The notes: generated by a model from the sequence alone, not told the origin. A stretch of DNA of 64,000 nt from Paraburkholderia sp. BL23I1N1 (GCF_003610295.1 NZ_RAPV01000001.1:3534001-3598000), one strand, 5' to 3'. Positions 9,838-20,338 are shown, counted from the first letter of the stretch. Made by a program: numbers and translations.

Positions 9838-11247
9838 TTATCCAAGCTTGCGAATATCGACGAAATGCCCTTCGATGGCCGCGGCGGCAGCCATCGCGGG
9901 GCTCACGAGGTGGGTACGGCCACCGGCGCCCTGACGACCTTCGAAATTACGATTCGACGTGGACGCGCAACGCTCGCCCGGATCCAACCGGTCGGCGTTC
10001 ATCGCGAGACACATCGAGCAACCGGGCTCACGCCATTCGAAACCGGCATCGGTAAAGACCTTGTCGAGGCCTTCGCGTTCCGCTTGCGCCTTCACCAGAC
10101 CCGAACCCGGCACGACCATGGCCAGACGGATGCTCGGGGCGACGCGGCGGCCGAGCTTCTTCACGACGTATGCCGCAGCGCGAATGTCTTCAATGCGCGC
10201 GTTGGTGCACGACCCGATGAAGATTTTATCCGGCTTGATGGATTCGATCGGCGCATTCGGTTCAAGCGCCATATACTTCAGCGCGCGCTCCATTGCATCG
10301 CGCTTGACCGGGTCTTTTTCGCGCTCCGGATCCGGCACGCGGCCGTCGACGGCCGTAACCATTTCCGGCGACGTGCCCCATGTGACTTGCGGCACGATTT
10401 CCGCGGCGTTCAGCTCGACCACGCGATCGAATTGCGCGCCTTCGTCCGACTTGAACTGCTTCCAGTACTCAACCGCGTGATCCCACTCGATGCCCGAGGG
10501 CGAGAACGGACGGCCCTTCAGGTATTCGATGGTGGTGTCGTCCACGGCGACCATGCCGGCGCGCGCGCCTGCTTCGATCGCCATGTTGCAGACCGTCATA
10601 CGGCCTTCCATGGACAGCGCGCGAATCGTCGAACCGCCGAATTCGATTGCGTAGCCGGTGCCGCCTGCCGTGCCGATCTTGCCGATGATGGCGAGCACGA
10701 TGTCTTTCGCGGTGCAGCCGCGCGGCAACGGGCCTTCGACCTTCACCAGCATGTTCTTGCTCTTCTTCTGCAAGAGCGTTTGCGTGGCCAGCACGTGTTC
10801 GACTTCCGACGTGCCGATGCCGTGCGCCAGCGCACCGAACGCGCCGTGCGTGGACGTGTGCGAGTCGCCGCAGACGATGGTCATGCCCGGCAGCGTGGCG
10901 CCCTGCTCCGGCCCGATGATGTGCACGATGCCCTGGCGCAGATCGTTCATCTTGAACTGCGTGATGCCGTACGTGTCGCAGTTGCTGTCGAGCGTATCGA
11001 CCTGCAGCTTCGAGATGGGATCGGCGATGCCGTGGCTGCGATCCGTGGTGGGGACGTTGTGGTCCGACACCGCCAGATTCGCGCTGATACGCCACACCGG
11101 GCGTTCAGCCAGTTTCAGGCCTTCGAACGCCTGAGGGCTGGTGACTTCGTGCAGCAGGTGACGGTCGATATAGAGAATCGTCGTACCGTCTTCTTCCGTG
11201 TGGATCACGTGTGTGTTCCACAATTTGTCGTAGAGAGTCTGTGCCAT
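9838..11247 (-). CDS. leuC: 3-Isopropylmalate dehydratase large subunit
   Basis: Catalytic [4Fe-4S] subunit of isopropylmalate isomerase in leucine synthesis. The ATG at 11247 gives 469 aa with the family start [10 protein letters not shown]. Cluster ligands are in [24 protein letters not shown] and GCSMCLAMN. The open frame extends to 11442, but the extra residues are not family-like. On the minus strand CATAAT (11296-11291), about 44 bp before the ATG, is a possible -10 element; I could not find a matching -35 or a leucine-rich leader peptide. Confidence 0.98.
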   Translation of the reverse strand: MAQTLYDKLWNTHVIHTEEDGTTILYIDRHLLHEVTSPQAFEGLKLAERPVWRISANLAVSDHNVPTTDRSHGIADPISKLQVDTLDSNCDTYGITQFKMNDLRQGIVHIIGPEQGATLPGMTIVCGDSHTSTHGAFGALAHGIGTSEVEHVLATQTLLQKKSKNMLVKVEGPLPRGCTAKDIVLAIIGKIGTAGGTGYAIEFGGSTIRALSMEGRMTVCNMAIEAGARAGMVAVDDTTIEYLKGRPFSPSGIEWDHAVEYWKQFKSDEGAQFDRVVELNAAEIVPQVTWGTSPEMVTAVDGRVPDPEREKDPVKRDAMERALKYMALEPNAPIESIKPDKIFIGSCTNARIEDIRAAAYVVKKLGRRVAPSIRLAMVVPGSGLVKAQAEREGLDKVFTDAGFEWREPGCSMCLAMNADRLDPGERCASTSNRNFEGRQGAGGRTHLVSPAMAAAAAIEGHFVDIRKLG

Positions 11248-11464
11248 GGTATGCGGGGTAGTAATGACTGCGGGCTGACTGTGTCGGTCGATTATGCCAC
11301 GCTGAACCCCGCTTAGGGTCCATGAATCAGGGGAAAAACCGATAAAAAACAGGGAGTTGGGTGGTAGTGGCGATACCTGTATGGGTGTTACCCGGCAAGT
11401 CCGCACGCGCTTGCCACTTGCTGCACCGCCGCGTGACTGCATGCTCGGCGCACGCGATCGAAGC

Positions 11465-11506
11465 CAAAAACAAAATGCCCCGACGGAGAACCCGTTGGGG
11501 CATTTC
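11465..11506 (-). terminator. Rho-independent terminator after gltA
   Basis: On the minus strand AAATGCCCC pairs with GGGGCATTT, followed by TTGTTTTTGG. The arms are at about 11473-11484 and 11494-11505. It lies 70 bp after the gltA stop and upstream of leuC, and being symmetrical it may act in both directions. Confidence 0.85.
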
Positions 11507-11575
11507 TTACCAGTCAGACTCCGCGCTAGCCCGCAACGTAACCAGCTATTGCGAACAACTCGGACTCAAACCCAA

Positions 11576-12877
11576 TCAACGTTGCCCAATCGGCTTCGCA
11601 TCACGCGGCGTATCGCCAACAAACAGCTGACGCGGACGGCCAATCTTCTGTTCCGGATCCGCAATCATTTCGTTCCACTGTGCAATCCAGCCGACCGTAC
11701 GTGCCATCGCGAAGATACACGTGAACATCGACGTCGGGATGCCCAGCGCGCGCTGCACGATGCCCGAGTAGAAGTCGACATTCGGGTACAGCTTGCGCGA
11801 CACGAAGTACTCGTCTTCCAGCGCGATCTTTTCCAGTGCCATGGCCAGCTTGAACAGCGGGTCGTCGTGCAGGCCCAGCTCTTCCAGCACTTCGTGGCAG
11901 GTTTCGCGCATCAGCTTCGCACGCGGATCGTAGTTCTTGTAGACGCGGTGACCGAAGCCCATCAGCTTCACGCCCGAGTTCTTGTCCTTCACCTGCTTGA
12001 TGAACTCAGGAATGTTGTCGACCGAGCCGATTTCTTCCAGCATGTTCAGCGCGGCTTCGTTCGCACCACCGTGCGCCGGGCCCCACAAGCAAGCGATACC
12101 AGCCGCGATACATGCGAACGGGTTAGCGCCCGACGAACCCGCCAGACGAACCGTCGAGGTCGAGGCATTCTGCTCGTGGTCAGCATGCAGGATCAGGATA
12201 CGGTCGAGTGCGCGAACCAGCACGTCGTTGACCTTGTACTCTTCGCACGGGTTCGAGAACATCATGCGCATGAAGTTCGCGCTGTACGACAGGTCGTTCT
12301 TCGGGTAAGCAAACGGCTGGCCGATGCTGTACTTGTACGCCATCGCGACCAGCGTGGGCAGCTTCGCGATCATGCGAATGGCCGACACTTCACGGTGACG
12401 CGGATTGTTGATGTCGAGCGAGTCGTGATAGAACGCCGACAGAGCGCCGACCGCCGCGACCAGAATCGCCATCGGGTGCGCGTCACGGCGGAAGCCACGG
12501 AAGAAGAAGTGCATTTGCTCATGCACCATCGTGTGCTTCGTGACGGTGTTCACGAACTCTTCGTTCTGCTGTGCGTTCGGCAGTTCGCCCTTCAGCAGCA
12601 GATAGCAGGTTTCGAGGAAGTCGGCGTTTTGCGCGAGGTCGTCGATCGGGTAGCCGCGATACAGCAACTCGCCCTTGTCGCCGTCGATGTAGGTGATCGC
12701 CGAATTGCACGCCGCCGTCGACATGAAGCCCGGGTCGTACGTGAACTTGCCAGTCTGGCCGTACAGTTTGCGGATGTCGATCACGTCCGGGCCGAGAGTG
12801 CCCTTGTAAATCGGCATTTCAACGCTCGGCGAATTGTCGCTGAACGATAGCGTGGCTTTAACATCTGACGGGGTCAT
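11576..12877 (-). CDS. gltA: Citrate synthase (type II)
   Basis: Condenses acetyl-CoA and oxaloacetate, the entry step of the TCA cycle. At 433 aa it is the long, hexameric, NADH-sensitive Gram-negative type, about 40 residues longer than the methylcitrate synthase at 20335. Catalytic histidines are in [13 protein letters not shown] and [20 protein letters not shown] lies 8 nt before the ATG. It is the last gene of the run sdhC-sdhD-sdhA-sdhB-sdhE-gltA and is followed by a terminator. Confidence 0.98.
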   Translation of the reverse strand: MTPSDVKATLSFSDNSPSVEMPIYKGTLGPDVIDIRKLYGQTGKFTYDPGFMSTAACNSAITYIDGDKGELLYRGYPIDDLAQNADFLETCYLLLKGELPNAQQNEEFVNTVTKHTMVHEQMHFFFRGFRRDAHPMAILVAAVGALSAFYHDSLDINNPRHREVSAIRMIAKLPTLVAMAYKYSIGQPFAYPKNDLSYSANFMRMMFSNPCEEYKVNDVLVRALDRILILHADHEQNASTSTVRLAGSSGANPFACIAAGIACLWGPAHGGANEAALNMLEEIGSVDNIPEFIKQVKDKNSGVKLMGFGHRVYKNYDPRAKLMRETCHEVLEELGLHDDPLFKLAMALEKIALEDEYFVSRKLYPNVDFYSGIVQRALGIPTSMFTCIFAMARTVGWIAQWNEMIADPEQKIGRPRQLFVGDTPRDAKPIGQR

Positions 12878-12970
12878 AGCACATCCTCAATCGAAGTATG
12901 GAAACAGGGTTTCGATAATTTGCACGCCTGGGAGCAACGGACAAGCGGCGCCGCAAAGCGTTTGCGACGC

Positions 12971-13243
12971 TCAAGCGTTGCGCAACAGCTCCAGCACCCG
13001 GATCACATCCGGGTCGGCAAGGTCGCCTGCTGGTTCCTTGCGGACAAGCAGCAAGTCCATCAGGTCGTTATCGCTCAGCTCGAGCAGGCGCGTGAGAGCG
13101 CCCACATCGGCATCGCTGAGGTCATGCTCATATCGGCTGAAAAAACGTTCAAAGATCAGATCGTTTTCCAGCAAGCCGCGCCGCGCGCGCCAGCGAAGGC
13201 GCGCGCGGCGAAGAGGGTCGGACTGATGCAGTGTTGCGTCCAT
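12971..13243 (-). CDS. sdhE: Succinate dehydrogenase flavinylation factor
   Basis: SdhE/YgfY/DUF339-family protein of 90 aa that promotes covalent FAD attachment to SdhA. The conserved RGxxE motif is RRGLLENDLIFERFF near residues 22-35, and the C-terminal DLMDLLLVRKEP helix is typical. Its ATG at 13243 begins 1 bp after the sdhB stop, so translation is coupled. Its place between sdhB and gltA is the usual beta-proteobacterial arrangement. Confidence 0.95.
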   Translation of the reverse strand: MDATLHQSDPLRRARLRWRARRGLLENDLIFERFFSRYEHDLSDADVGALTRLLELSDNDLMDLLLVRKEPAGDLADPDVIRVLELLRNA

Positions 13244-13244
13244 C

Positions 13245-13949
13245 TCAAACCGCGCGGCGAACCATCAATTCCTTGATCTTGCCAATCGCCTTGGTCGGGT
13301 TCAAGCCCTTCGGGCAGACGTCGACGCAATTCATGATGGTATGGCAACGGAACAGACGGTACGGATCTTCCAGGTTGTCGAGGCGTTCACCCGTCGCTTC
13401 ATCACGGCTGTCCGCGATGAAACGATAGGCTTGCAACAGGCCAGCCGGGCCGACGAACTTGTCCGGATTCCACCAGAAGCTCGGGCACGACGTGGAGCAG
13501 CTAGCGCACAGAATACATTCGTACAGGCCGTCGAGCTCGTCGCGTTCTTCCGGCGACTGCAGACGTTCCTTTTCCGGCGGCGGCGTATCGTTGATCAGGT
13601 ACGGCTTGATCGAGTGATACTGGTTGAAGAACTGCGTGAAGTCGCAGATCAGGTCGCGCACGACCGGCAGGCCCGGCAGCGGACGCAGCACGATCTTTTG
13701 CGGCAGGTCGTTCATGTTCTGCAAGCAGGCCAGACCGTTCTTGCCGTTGATGTTCATGGCGTCCGAACCGCACACGCCTTCGCGGCACGAACGGCGGAAC
13801 GACAAGGTTTCGTCCATCGCTTTCAGCTTGAGCAGCGCGTCGAGCAGCATGCGTTCGTGCGAGTCGATTTCGATCTCGTACGTTTGCATGCGCGGTGCCG
13901 CGTCCTTATCCGGGTCGTAGCGGTAAATTTCAAATGTACGCTTGGCCAT
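13245..13949 (-). CDS. sdhB: Succinate dehydrogenase iron-sulfur subunit
   Basis: Electron-transfer subunit of complex II. The 234-aa length is standard. The [2Fe-2S] ligands are in [20 protein letters not shown] with a later Cys, the [4Fe-4S] ligands in [12 protein letters not shown], and the [3Fe-4S] ligands in [17 protein letters not shown]. It lies 24 bp after sdhA and is followed immediately by sdhE. Confidence 0.98.
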   Translation of the reverse strand: MAKRTFEIYRYDPDKDAAPRMQTYEIEIDSHERMLLDALLKLKAMDETLSFRRSCREGVCGSDAMNINGKNGLACLQNMNDLPQKIVLRPLPGLPVVRDLICDFTQFFNQYHSIKPYLINDTPPPEKERLQSPEERDELDGLYECILCASCSTSCPSFWWNPDKFVGPAGLLQAYRFIADSRDEATGERLDNLEDPYRLFRCHTIMNCVDVCPKGLNPTKAIGKIKELMVRRAV

Positions 13950-13973
13950 TTCTGAATTCCTTTGACTTGTGCC

Positions 13974-15749
13974 TTAGAAGGTACGCGCTTTCGGCGGCAC
14001 CGATTCGACGGTCAGCGGTTGCATCTGAACCGGCTTGTAGTCGAGGCGATCGCCTTCGCTGAACCACAGCGTATGGCGCAGCCAGTTTTCGTCGTCGCGA
14101 TGTTCGAAGTCGTTTTGCGCATGCGCGCCGCGGCTTTCCTTGCGCGCTTCAGCGGAAATCATCGTGGCGCGTGCCACTTCGATCAGGTTCTCCACTTCCA
14201 GCGCTTCAATACGTGCCGTGTTGAACACCTTCGACTTGTCTTTCAGGTAGATGTTGCCGACCCGTTCGGCCACTTCGCGAATCCGCTCGACGCCTTCTGC
14301 CAGCAGCTTCGACGTGCGGAACACGCCGGCGTGGGCCTGCATCGTGGAGCGGATGTCGCCCGCGACGGTTTGCGAATATTCGCCCGAGGTGGATTTGTCC
14401 AGCTTGTTCAGACGAGCCAGCGAGAAATCACCCGCGTCGGCCGGCAGCGGCTTGTGTTCCTTGACTTCCTTCACGTGCTTGACGATGTGGTTACCGGCCG
14501 CGCGGCCGAACACCACCAGGTCGAGCAGCGAGTTCGTGCCGAGACGGTTTGCGCCGTGCACCGACACGCACGAGCATTCGCCCACTGCGTAGAAACCGTT
14601 GACGGCTTCCTTGTGATCCCTCGACGTGCCAACGACCTGGCCGTTGATGTTCGTCGGGATGCCACCCATCTGGTAGTGGATGGTCGGCACAACCGGAATC
14701 GGCTCTTTAATGCAATCGACGTTCGCGAACTTCATTGCGATTTCGCGGATCGACGGCAGACGCTTCATGATCGTCTCGGCGCCGATGTGCGACAGGTCGA
14801 GCAGCACGTGATCCTTGTTCGGACCCACGCCGCGGCCTTCCTTGATTTCCTGGTCCATCGAACGCGAAACGAAGTCGCGCGGCGCCAGATCCTTCAGCGT
14901 CGGCGCGTAGCGTTCCATGAAACGCTCGCCGTTCGAGTTACGCAGAATACCGCCTTCGCCGCGCACGCCTTCGGTAATCAGCACGCCCGCGCCGGCCACG
15001 CCGGTGGGGTGGAATTGCCAGAATTCCATGTCTTGCAGCGCGATACCCGAACGCGCCGCCATGCCCAGGCCGTCACCGGTGTTGATGAACGCGTTCGTGG
15101 ATGCCGCGAAGATCCGGCCCGCGCCGCCCGTAGCGAACAGCGTGGTCTTGCCTTCGAGGATATAAACGTCGCCGGTTTCCATTTCCAGCGCGGTCACGCC
15201 GAGCACGTCGCCGTCGGCGTCGCGGATCAGATCCAGCGCCATCCATTCGACGAAGAACTGCGTCTTGGCCGCCACGTTTTGCTGGTACAGCGTGTGCAGC
15301 AGCGCGTGACCGGTACGGTCAGCCGCCGCGCAAGCGCGTTGCACCGGCTTCTCGCCGTAGTTGGCCGTGTGGCCGCCGAACGGGCGTTGGTAAATCGTGC
15401 CGTCAGCGTTACGGTCGAACGGCATGCCCATGTGTTCGAGTTCGTAGACAGCATGTGGTGCTTCACGGCACATGAATTCGATCGCATCCTGGTCGCCGAG
15501 CCAGTCGGAACCCTTGATCGTGTCGTAGAAGTGATAGTGCCAATTGTCTTCGCTCATGTTACCGAGCGATGCGCCGATGCCGCCCTGGGCAGCAACCGTG
15601 TGCGAACGCGTCGGGAACACCTTGGACAGCACGCAAACCGACAGACCGGCGCGCGCGAGTTGCAGCGAAGCGCGCATCCCCGAGCCGCCTGCGCCGACGA
15701 TAACCACGTCAAATTTGCGACGCGGCAGAGAATTCTTGATTGCAGCCAT
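13974..15749 (-). CDS. sdhA: Succinate dehydrogenase flavoprotein subunit
   Basis: Catalytic subunit oxidising succinate to fumarate. The ATG at 15749 gives 591 aa. The FAD dinucleotide motif is [15 protein letters not shown], and the covalent flavin histidine is H50 in SHTVAAQGG. The substrate-site region [15 protein letters not shown] is present. It follows sdhD by 4 bp. An upstream extension of the frame to 15791 runs into sdhD and is not needed. Confidence 0.98.
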   Translation of the reverse strand: MAAIKNSLPRRKFDVVIVGAGGSGMRASLQLARAGLSVCVLSKVFPTRSHTVAAQGGIGASLGNMSEDNWHYHFYDTIKGSDWLGDQDAIEFMCREAPHAVYELEHMGMPFDRNADGTIYQRPFGGHTANYGEKPVQRACAAADRTGHALLHTLYQQNVAAKTQFFVEWMALDLIRDADGDVLGVTALEMETGDVYILEGKTTLFATGGAGRIFAASTNAFINTGDGLGMAARSGIALQDMEFWQFHPTGVAGAGVLITEGVRGEGGILRNSNGERFMERYAPTLKDLAPRDFVSRSMDQEIKEGRGVGPNKDHVLLDLSHIGAETIMKRLPSIREIAMKFANVDCIKEPIPVVPTIHYQMGGIPTNINGQVVGTSRDHKEAVNGFYAVGECSCVSVHGANRLGTNSLLDLVVFGRAAGNHIVKHVKEVKEHKPLPADAGDFSLARLNKLDKSTSGEYSQTVAGDIRSTMQAHAGVFRTSKLLAEGVERIREVAERVGNIYLKDKSKVFNTARIEALEVENLIEVARATMISAEARKESRGAHAQNDFEHRDDENWLRHTLWFSEGDRLDYKPVQMQPLTVESVPPKARTF

Positions 15750-15753
15750 TCTT

Positions 15754-16122
15754 TTACACTCTCCAGAGAATCTGCGCAGCGTAGCCCGCACATGCGAGCA
15801 GCCAGACGATCGTCAGTGCCTGAAGAAACAGGCGCATGCCAACGGGCTTCACATAGTCCATCCAGATATCGCGGATACCAACCCACGCGTGATAGAACAG
15901 CGAGAGCAGCGTGACAAACGTGGCGAGCTTCATCCATTGCGTGGCGAAGATCGAGGCCCAGCCGTCATACGAGAAATCGCGCGCGCCGAAGAACCAGGCG
16001 AGCAGGATGACCGTGTAGACCGCCATGATGCAGGCGGTAATGCGCTGGGCGAGCCAGTCGCGCAGACCGTAGTGAGCGCCGACGACGAGACGCTTCGGAC
16101 CGATTCGGTTATTAGCTGCCAT
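15754..16122 (-). CDS. sdhD: Succinate dehydrogenase membrane anchor subunit
   Basis: Hydrophobic anchor of complex II, 122 aa from the ATG at 16122, with three predicted transmembrane helices (about 28-48, 59-80 and 98-118). The quinone/haem-region signature [17 protein letters not shown] is present. It is 4 bp after sdhC and 4 bp before sdhA. Confidence 0.95.
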   Translation of the reverse strand: MAANNRIGPKRLVVGAHYGLRDWLAQRITACIMAVYTVILLAWFFGARDFSYDGWASIFATQWMKLATFVTLLSLFYHAWVGIRDIWMDYVKPVGMRLFLQALTIVWLLACAGYAAQILWRV

Positions 16123-16126
16123 TTTT

Positions 16127-16543
16127 TTAGAATGCTCCGAAGAGTTTGAGCGCAAAGGCAATCGTCAGAAGCGACGAAACGACCAGCACCACGATGGAGG
16201 TTTGCTTGCCCTTCTCTTTAGTCGTGAGGCCGTGGCTTGTGTCCATGAACAGGTGACGCACGCCTGCACAGAAGTGGAACAGGAAGGCCCACGCGAGAAC
16301 GAGCGTGATGAGCTTGACAATGATGTTGGAGAGGAAGCCCTTGAAGACTTCGAAACTCAGTTCGGAAGTCAGGCTCTGATCGAAGAGGTACAGCAGGAAC
16401 GGAAGAAAAACAAAAAGCAGCCCACCGCTTAAGCGGTGCAAGATCGACACACGCCCCGCTAGCGGGAGACGGTATGCCGTCAAAATCTGCCCGATACCGA
16501 TGTTCCGGAATTCCGGCCTCGGTTTTTTTACGGCTTCAGCCAT
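16127..16543 (-). CDS. sdhC: Succinate dehydrogenase cytochrome b556 subunit
   Basis: Second anchor of complex II, 138 aa, with three transmembrane helices and the haem-ligand motif HFCAGVRHLFMDTSHG near residues 88-103. It is the first gene of the sdhCDAB-sdhE-gltA run. The 157-bp spacer upstream must hold the promoter; TAAAAT on the minus strand near 16583 is a plausible -10, without a convincing -35. Confidence 0.96.
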   Translation of the reverse strand: MAEAVKKPRPEFRNIGIGQILTAYRLPLAGRVSILHRLSGGLLFVFLPFLLYLFDQSLTSELSFEVFKGFLSNIIVKLITLVLAWAFLFHFCAGVRHLFMDTSHGLTTKEKGKQTSIVVLVVSSLLTIAFALKLFGAF

Positions 16544-16700
16544 GCTAGACCCCTACTATGTAGTCACACTAATCCGCGATTTTAGCGCCTTTTTATATCG
16601 CGCTGCAGCGAAAACGACGACAGGTCCGTTACAGCACGCGCGATAAAGACGCCTTCAAACAGGCGCACGCGTGGGACGCGGCGCCTTCTTTCATCCTGAT

Positions 16701-17501
16701 TCAGCTCAGATCGTTCTGATAGTAATACCCGGTTGTGACATACCAACCGCGGCGCACCTCGACCGGCCGGTCTCCATATGTATAGGACACGCGCTCGACC
16801 GAGAGCAGTGGAAATCCCGCCGGCACATTCAGCAGGTCAGCCACTGAAGGCTCAGCCGCAACCGCCCGGATCTTCTCCGTTGCGCGGATCATGCGTGTGC
16901 CGAATTCAGTCTCGAACATGGCGTAAAGGGGACCTTTATACTCCGACAGCCGCTCCAGCGTGAGCCCGCGGAACACCGCGCCGGGTAACCAGATTTCGTC
17001 GAGTACGGTGACTTCGCCGTCGAACTGCAGCAAACGCTTGATCAGCACCACCGGATCGGCGGGCTTGAGATCGAGTTGCCGGGCGATGTCCGCCGAAGCG
17101 CGCAAGCGCCGGCATTCAAGCAGGCGGCTGACGTGCGGATGCTCCGCGCCGTCATCGGCCAGTAATCTGAGGAAGCGAAACTGGGCGCGGTCTTCATTGT
17201 GCGTTGCAACAAACGTGCCCTTGCCCTGGCGACGCACCAGCAGGTTGTCAGCGGCAAGTTCGTCGATCGCTTTGCGCACCGTGCCCTGACTGACCTTGTA
17301 TCTTGCCGCCAATTCGACTTCACTAGGAATGATCTCGCCAGGTTTCCATTCGCCATTTTCCAGACTCTGCGTAATCAAGCCCTTGATCTGCTGATACAAA
17401 GGACTGAAAGTAGGCGACGCAGAGGGAGCGGCAGCGGATACACCCTCTCCCGCAGCCGTTTGGCCGCTCGGATTCGTGGTGTTCGCCGGGTTCGAATTCA
17501 T
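16701..17501 (-). CDS. GntR-family (HutC subfamily) transcriptional regulator
   Basis: A 266-aa regulator. A winged helix-turn-helix lies at about residues 35-100 (GEIIPSEVELAARYKVSQGT, then KAIDELAADNLLVRRQGKGTF). It is followed by a UTRA-type ligand-binding domain from about 115 to the end. The first 30 residues are a low-complexity tail. It lies between sdhC (same strand) and mdh (divergent), so control of the TCA genes on one or both sides is likely. A perfect 20-bp palindrome 55 bp upstream of its start is its probable operator. Its ligand cannot be told from sequence; a carboxylate is a guess from context. Confidence 0.9.
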   Translation of the reverse strand: MNSNPANTTNPSGQTAAGEGVSAAAPSASPTFSPLYQQIKGLITQSLENGEWKPGEIIPSEVELAARYKVSQGTVRKAIDELAADNLLVRRQGKGTFVATHNEDRAQFRFLRLLADDGAEHPHVSRLLECRRLRASADIARQLDLKPADPVVLIKRLLQFDGEVTVLDEIWLPGAVFRGLTLERLSEYKGPLYAMFETEFGTRMIRATEKIRAVAAEPSVADLLNVPAGFPLLSVERVSYTYGDRPVEVRRGWYVTTGYYYQNDLS

Positions 17502-17556
17502 CCGCGCATTTCATCATAAAGGGCTGGGCCGCGTCTAGGATTTTCCCCTCAATAGA

Positions 17557-17576
17557 TATGTCTTATATAAGACATA
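17557..17576. promoter_or_regulatory. Perfect 20-bp palindrome, putative GntR operator
   Basis: TATGTCTTATATAAGACATA reads identically on both strands. It lies 55 bp upstream of the GntR gene start and 8 bp upstream of a good -35 element pointing to mdh. A GT..AC inner pattern (GTCTTATATAAGAC) fits the general GntR-family operator form. Confidence 0.75.
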
Positions 17577-17584
17577 AGATAATG

Positions 17585-17613
17585 TTGACTTTGTGCCAGC
17601 TGACTCCTACACT
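17585..17613 (+). promoter_or_regulatory. Sigma-70-like promoter directed at mdh
   Basis: TTGACT (17585-17590), a 17-bp spacer and TACACT (17608-17613). The 20-bp palindrome ends 8 bp upstream of the -35. If used, the mdh mRNA would have a leader of nearly 390 nt. Confidence 0.55.
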
Positions 17614-18005
17614 CCTTGTCGAGCAAGGGTTTGCAGGTTTTTCGACGGCTGTTTTTCACTGTGTTGTACAGCGTCGCCACGCACCGGCAGCCACTCTGCA
17701 CCATGCTGTTCCCACGCAGTCCAGGTTTCGATTCGCCGCCATTGTCTGGTCAGACGCTTGCCGAAACGCGCTGTTTGCAGGAGCCCGCACCGTGCAGTGG
17801 CTACCCGGCGCCTGGTGTTCCGCTCCCCGCTCGGCAGTACAGGTTTCCGGCATGGCGGTTTTGCCGCAACGCGCCGCGCAGCCTCGGCACATTCCGAGGC
17901 CGTACGCGAACAGTGAATTCCGCCGTGTTTCACAACGCTTCGCTGAACGCGCATATAGAATGGCGTTTTCCCTAGCGTCTAACGCATCGTCCTGGAGATT
18001 TCTCA
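17614..18005. other. Long non-coding stretch before mdh
   Basis: No credible gene is seen on either strand; short open frames here lack ribosome sites and familiar sequence. A second possible mdh promoter has TATAGA at 17954-17959, just before GTTTTCCCTAG (17965-17975). That 11-mer also occurs in the palindromes upstream of the DUF3563 gene (54108-54147). Nothing else is recognised in it. Confidence 0.4.
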
Positions 18006-18989
18006 ATGGCTAAGCCCGCAAAGCGCGTTGCCGTCACCGGCGCCGCAGGTCAAATCGCTTACTCCCTGCTGTTCCGCATCGCCAATGGCGATCTGCTCGG
18101 CAAGGATCAACCGGTCATCCTGCAACTGCTCGACCTGCCGCAAGCGCAAGGCGCCGTCAAAGGCGTCGTGATGGAACTGGATGATTGCGCATTCCCGCTG
18201 CTGTCGGGTGTCGTGATCACCGACGACCCGAAGGTTGCATTCAAGGATGCAGACGTTGCCCTGCTGGTCGGCGCACGCCCGCGTTCGAAAGGCATGGAGC
18301 GCAAGGACCTGCTGTCGGCAAACGCTGAAATCTTCACGGTTCAGGGCAAGGCGCTGAACGAAGTCGCAAGCCGCGACGTGAAGGTGCTGGTGGTCGGCAA
18401 CCCGGCCAACACGAATGCCTACATCGCCATGAAGTCGGCACCGGATCTGCCGAAGAAGAACTTCACCGCCATGCTGCGCCTGGACCACAACCGCGCGCTG
18501 TCGCAACTGGCCGCCAAGTCGGGCAAGCCGGTTGCTTCGATCGAAAAGCTGGCAGTGTGGGGCAACCACTCGCCGACTATGTACCCGGATTTCCGCGTTG
18601 CAACGGCAGAAGGTCAAGACCTGACCAAGCTGATCAACGACGAAGAATGGAATCGCAACACGTTCATCCCGACGGTCGGCAAGCGCGGCGCCGCGATCAT
18701 CGAAGCGCGCGGCCTCTCGTCGGCAGCGTCGGCGGCTAACGCTGCAATCGACCACGTGCGTGACTGGGTGCTCGGCACGAACGGCAAGTGGGTCACGATG
18801 GGTATTCCGTCGGACGGTTCGTATGGCATTCCGGAAGACATCATCTACGGTGTGCCGGTTACGTGCGAAAACGGCGAGTACAAGCGCGTTGAAGGTCTGG
18901 CAATCGACGCGTTCTCGCGCGAAAAGATGGACGGCACGCTGAACGAGCTGCTCGAAGAACGCGAAGGCGTTCAACACCTGCTCGGCTAA
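18006..18989 (+). CDS. mdh: Malate dehydrogenase
   Basis: NAD-dependent interconversion of malate and oxaloacetate, supplying citrate synthase. The 327-aa protein is of the dimeric cytosolic-type MDH found in beta-proteobacteria. The NAD-binding loop is [12 protein letters not shown] near the N-terminus, and the active-site His lies in [12 protein letters not shown] near residue 188. GGAG lies 11 nt before the ATG. It is divergent from the GntR gene and followed by its own terminator. Confidence 0.97.
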
Positions 18990-19006
18990 GCGGCTAGATG
19001 CAAACA

Positions 19007-19049
19007 AACCGGAACTCCGAAGCAGTATCGCGGCGGGTTCCGGTTTTTT
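19007..19049 (+). terminator. Rho-independent terminator after mdh
   Basis: AACCGGAAC (19007-19015) pairs perfectly with GTTCCGGTT (19037-19045) and is followed by TTTT. It begins 18 bp after the mdh stop. Confidence 0.85.
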
Positions 19050-19184
19050 ACGTGCGAATTTGCATGCGAATGCCAGCATTCGCATCTGATCCGAACGCGT
19101 TTTGTGCGGCTGCCTGACGATGGCCGAATAGAGCGCATCCGCATCAGATTCCCCTAACGACCACCCACGCTCCTGACGCCGAAG

Positions 19185-20201
19185 ATGCGCGCCCTCACAC
19201 CCGCCGAAGTGCTGTTTGACGGCGAAGTGCCGCCCGCTGTGCTGCCTGCCTGCGACCACTACGCCGGCAGCGAGAAGCTGATGCTGAAATCACTGGCCTT
19301 GCAGCAGCAACTCGGCCCGGTGTTCGACGTCACACTCGATTGCGAAGACGGCGCGCAGGTCGGCCGGGAAGCCGAACACGCGGAGCTGGTCGCCTCGCTG
19401 CTGGGCAGCGAGCATGACCGCTTCGGCCGCGTCGGCGTGCGGATTCACGACTTCGATCACGCGCACTGGCGTGACGATGTCCGTCTCATTCTGCGGGCCG
19501 CGAAGCGAGCACCCGCTTACATCACCTTGCCGAAGATCCGCAACGTCCCCGATGCCGCCGAGATGGTCGCGTTCATCGAGGCTACGAGACGCGAACTCGG
19601 CATCGCACAGCCGGTGCCGGTGCAACTGCTGGTCGAAACGCATGGCGCGTTGGCGCATGCTTTCGATCTGGCCGCGCTGCCCGGCGTCGAGGCGCTGAGC
19701 TTCGGCCTGATGGACTTCGTTTCCGCGCACGACGGCGCGATTCCTGATACCGCCATGCGCTCGCCCGGTCAGTTCGATCACCCGCTGGTGCGGCGCGCGA
19801 AGCTCGAGATCTCCGCGGCCTGTCACGCGCACGGCAAGGTGCCCTCGCATAACGTCAGCACGGAAGTGCGCGACATGAGCGTGGTCGCGAGCGACGCGGC
19901 GCGCGCCCGCAACGAGTTTGGCTACACGCGCATGTGGAGCATCCATCCGGCGCAGATCGAGGCGATCGTGGCCGCGTTTGCCCCGCGCGACGAAGAAATC
20001 GCCACCGCTACTGAAATTCTGCTGGCTGCGCAGTCGGCGCAATGGGGACCGACGCGCCATCACGACACGTTGCACGACCGGGCAAGCTATCGCTATTACT
20101 GGTCAGTGTTGCGTCGCGCGCAATCCACTGGCCGCGCCGTCCCGCAAGACGCCGCGCCGCTCTTCACGAAAGTGGGCGCTAACGGGCAAGCCGCATCATG
20201 A
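19185..20201 (+). CDS. HpcH/HpaI-family aldolase, CitE-like CoA-ester lyase
   Basis: A 338-aa TIM-barrel protein of the HpcH/HpaI / citrate lyase beta-like family. The Mg-binding and substrate residues of the family are visible: the FDVTLDCEDGAQ motif near 45-56 and the VETHGALAHAFDLAALPGVEALSFG region near 150-175. Members act as malyl-CoA, citramalyl-CoA or methylmalyl-CoA lyases or thioesterases. The exact substrate is not deducible, but its position between mdh and prpC points to short-chain CoA-carboxylate metabolism. It is followed by a small overlapping ORF and prpC. Confidence 0.85.
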   Translation: MRALTPAEVLFDGEVPPAVLPACDHYAGSEKLMLKSLALQQQLGPVFDVTLDCEDGAQVGREAEHAELVASLLGSEHDRFGRVGVRIHDFDHAHWRDDVRLILRAAKRAPAYITLPKIRNVPDAAEMVAFIEATRRELGIAQPVPVQLLVETHGALAHAFDLAALPGVEALSFGLMDFVSAHDGAIPDTAMRSPGQFDHPLVRRAKLEISAACHAHGKVPSHNVSTEVRDMSVVASDAARARNEFGYTRMWSIHPAQIEAIVAAFAPRDEEIATATEILLAAQSAQWGPTRHHDTLHDRASYRYYWSVLRRAQSTGRAVPQDAAPLFTKVGANGQAAS

Positions 20202-20338
20202 GCGCGAAAGCTAACGCAGCAGCCGGTGTGGCAGCGCTGGCCGGTGCCCACGTGTGGCGTCGTGCGCAGGAAACAGACGTTGAATGCACGGTTCAGTCAG
20301 AAGCAATGAGCAGGCACAAAGGAGATTGCGGGAGATGA
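20198..20338 (+). CDS. 46-aa ORF overlapping both neighbours
   Basis: Starts [20 protein letters not shown]. Its ATG overlaps the stop of the lyase gene (ATGA at 20198-20201), and its TGA overlaps the prpC ATG (ATGA at 20335-20338), so all three would be translationally coupled. The N-terminal half is small-residue rich and the C-terminal half polar. I do not recognise a family. It may be a real coupling ORF or simply an open stretch. Confidence 0.35.
   Translation: MSAKANAAAGVAALAGAHVWRRAQETDVECTVQSEAMSRHKGDCGR

Noticed and set aside
9865..11316. 483-codon open frame opposite leuC
   Set aside because: Antisense shadow; no family resemblance.
11248..11460. Possible leucine leader peptide before leuC
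   Set aside because: No short frame with a run of Leu codons and no alternative hairpins were found, unlike the asd leader.
13962..15914. 650-codon open frame opposite sdhA
   Set aside because: Antisense to a certain gene over its whole length; composition typical of a shadow frame.
17607..17954. 115-codon minus-strand frame in the mdh leader region
   Set aside because: Cys/Arg-rich, no ribosome site, no familiar sequence, and several other frames are equally open there.
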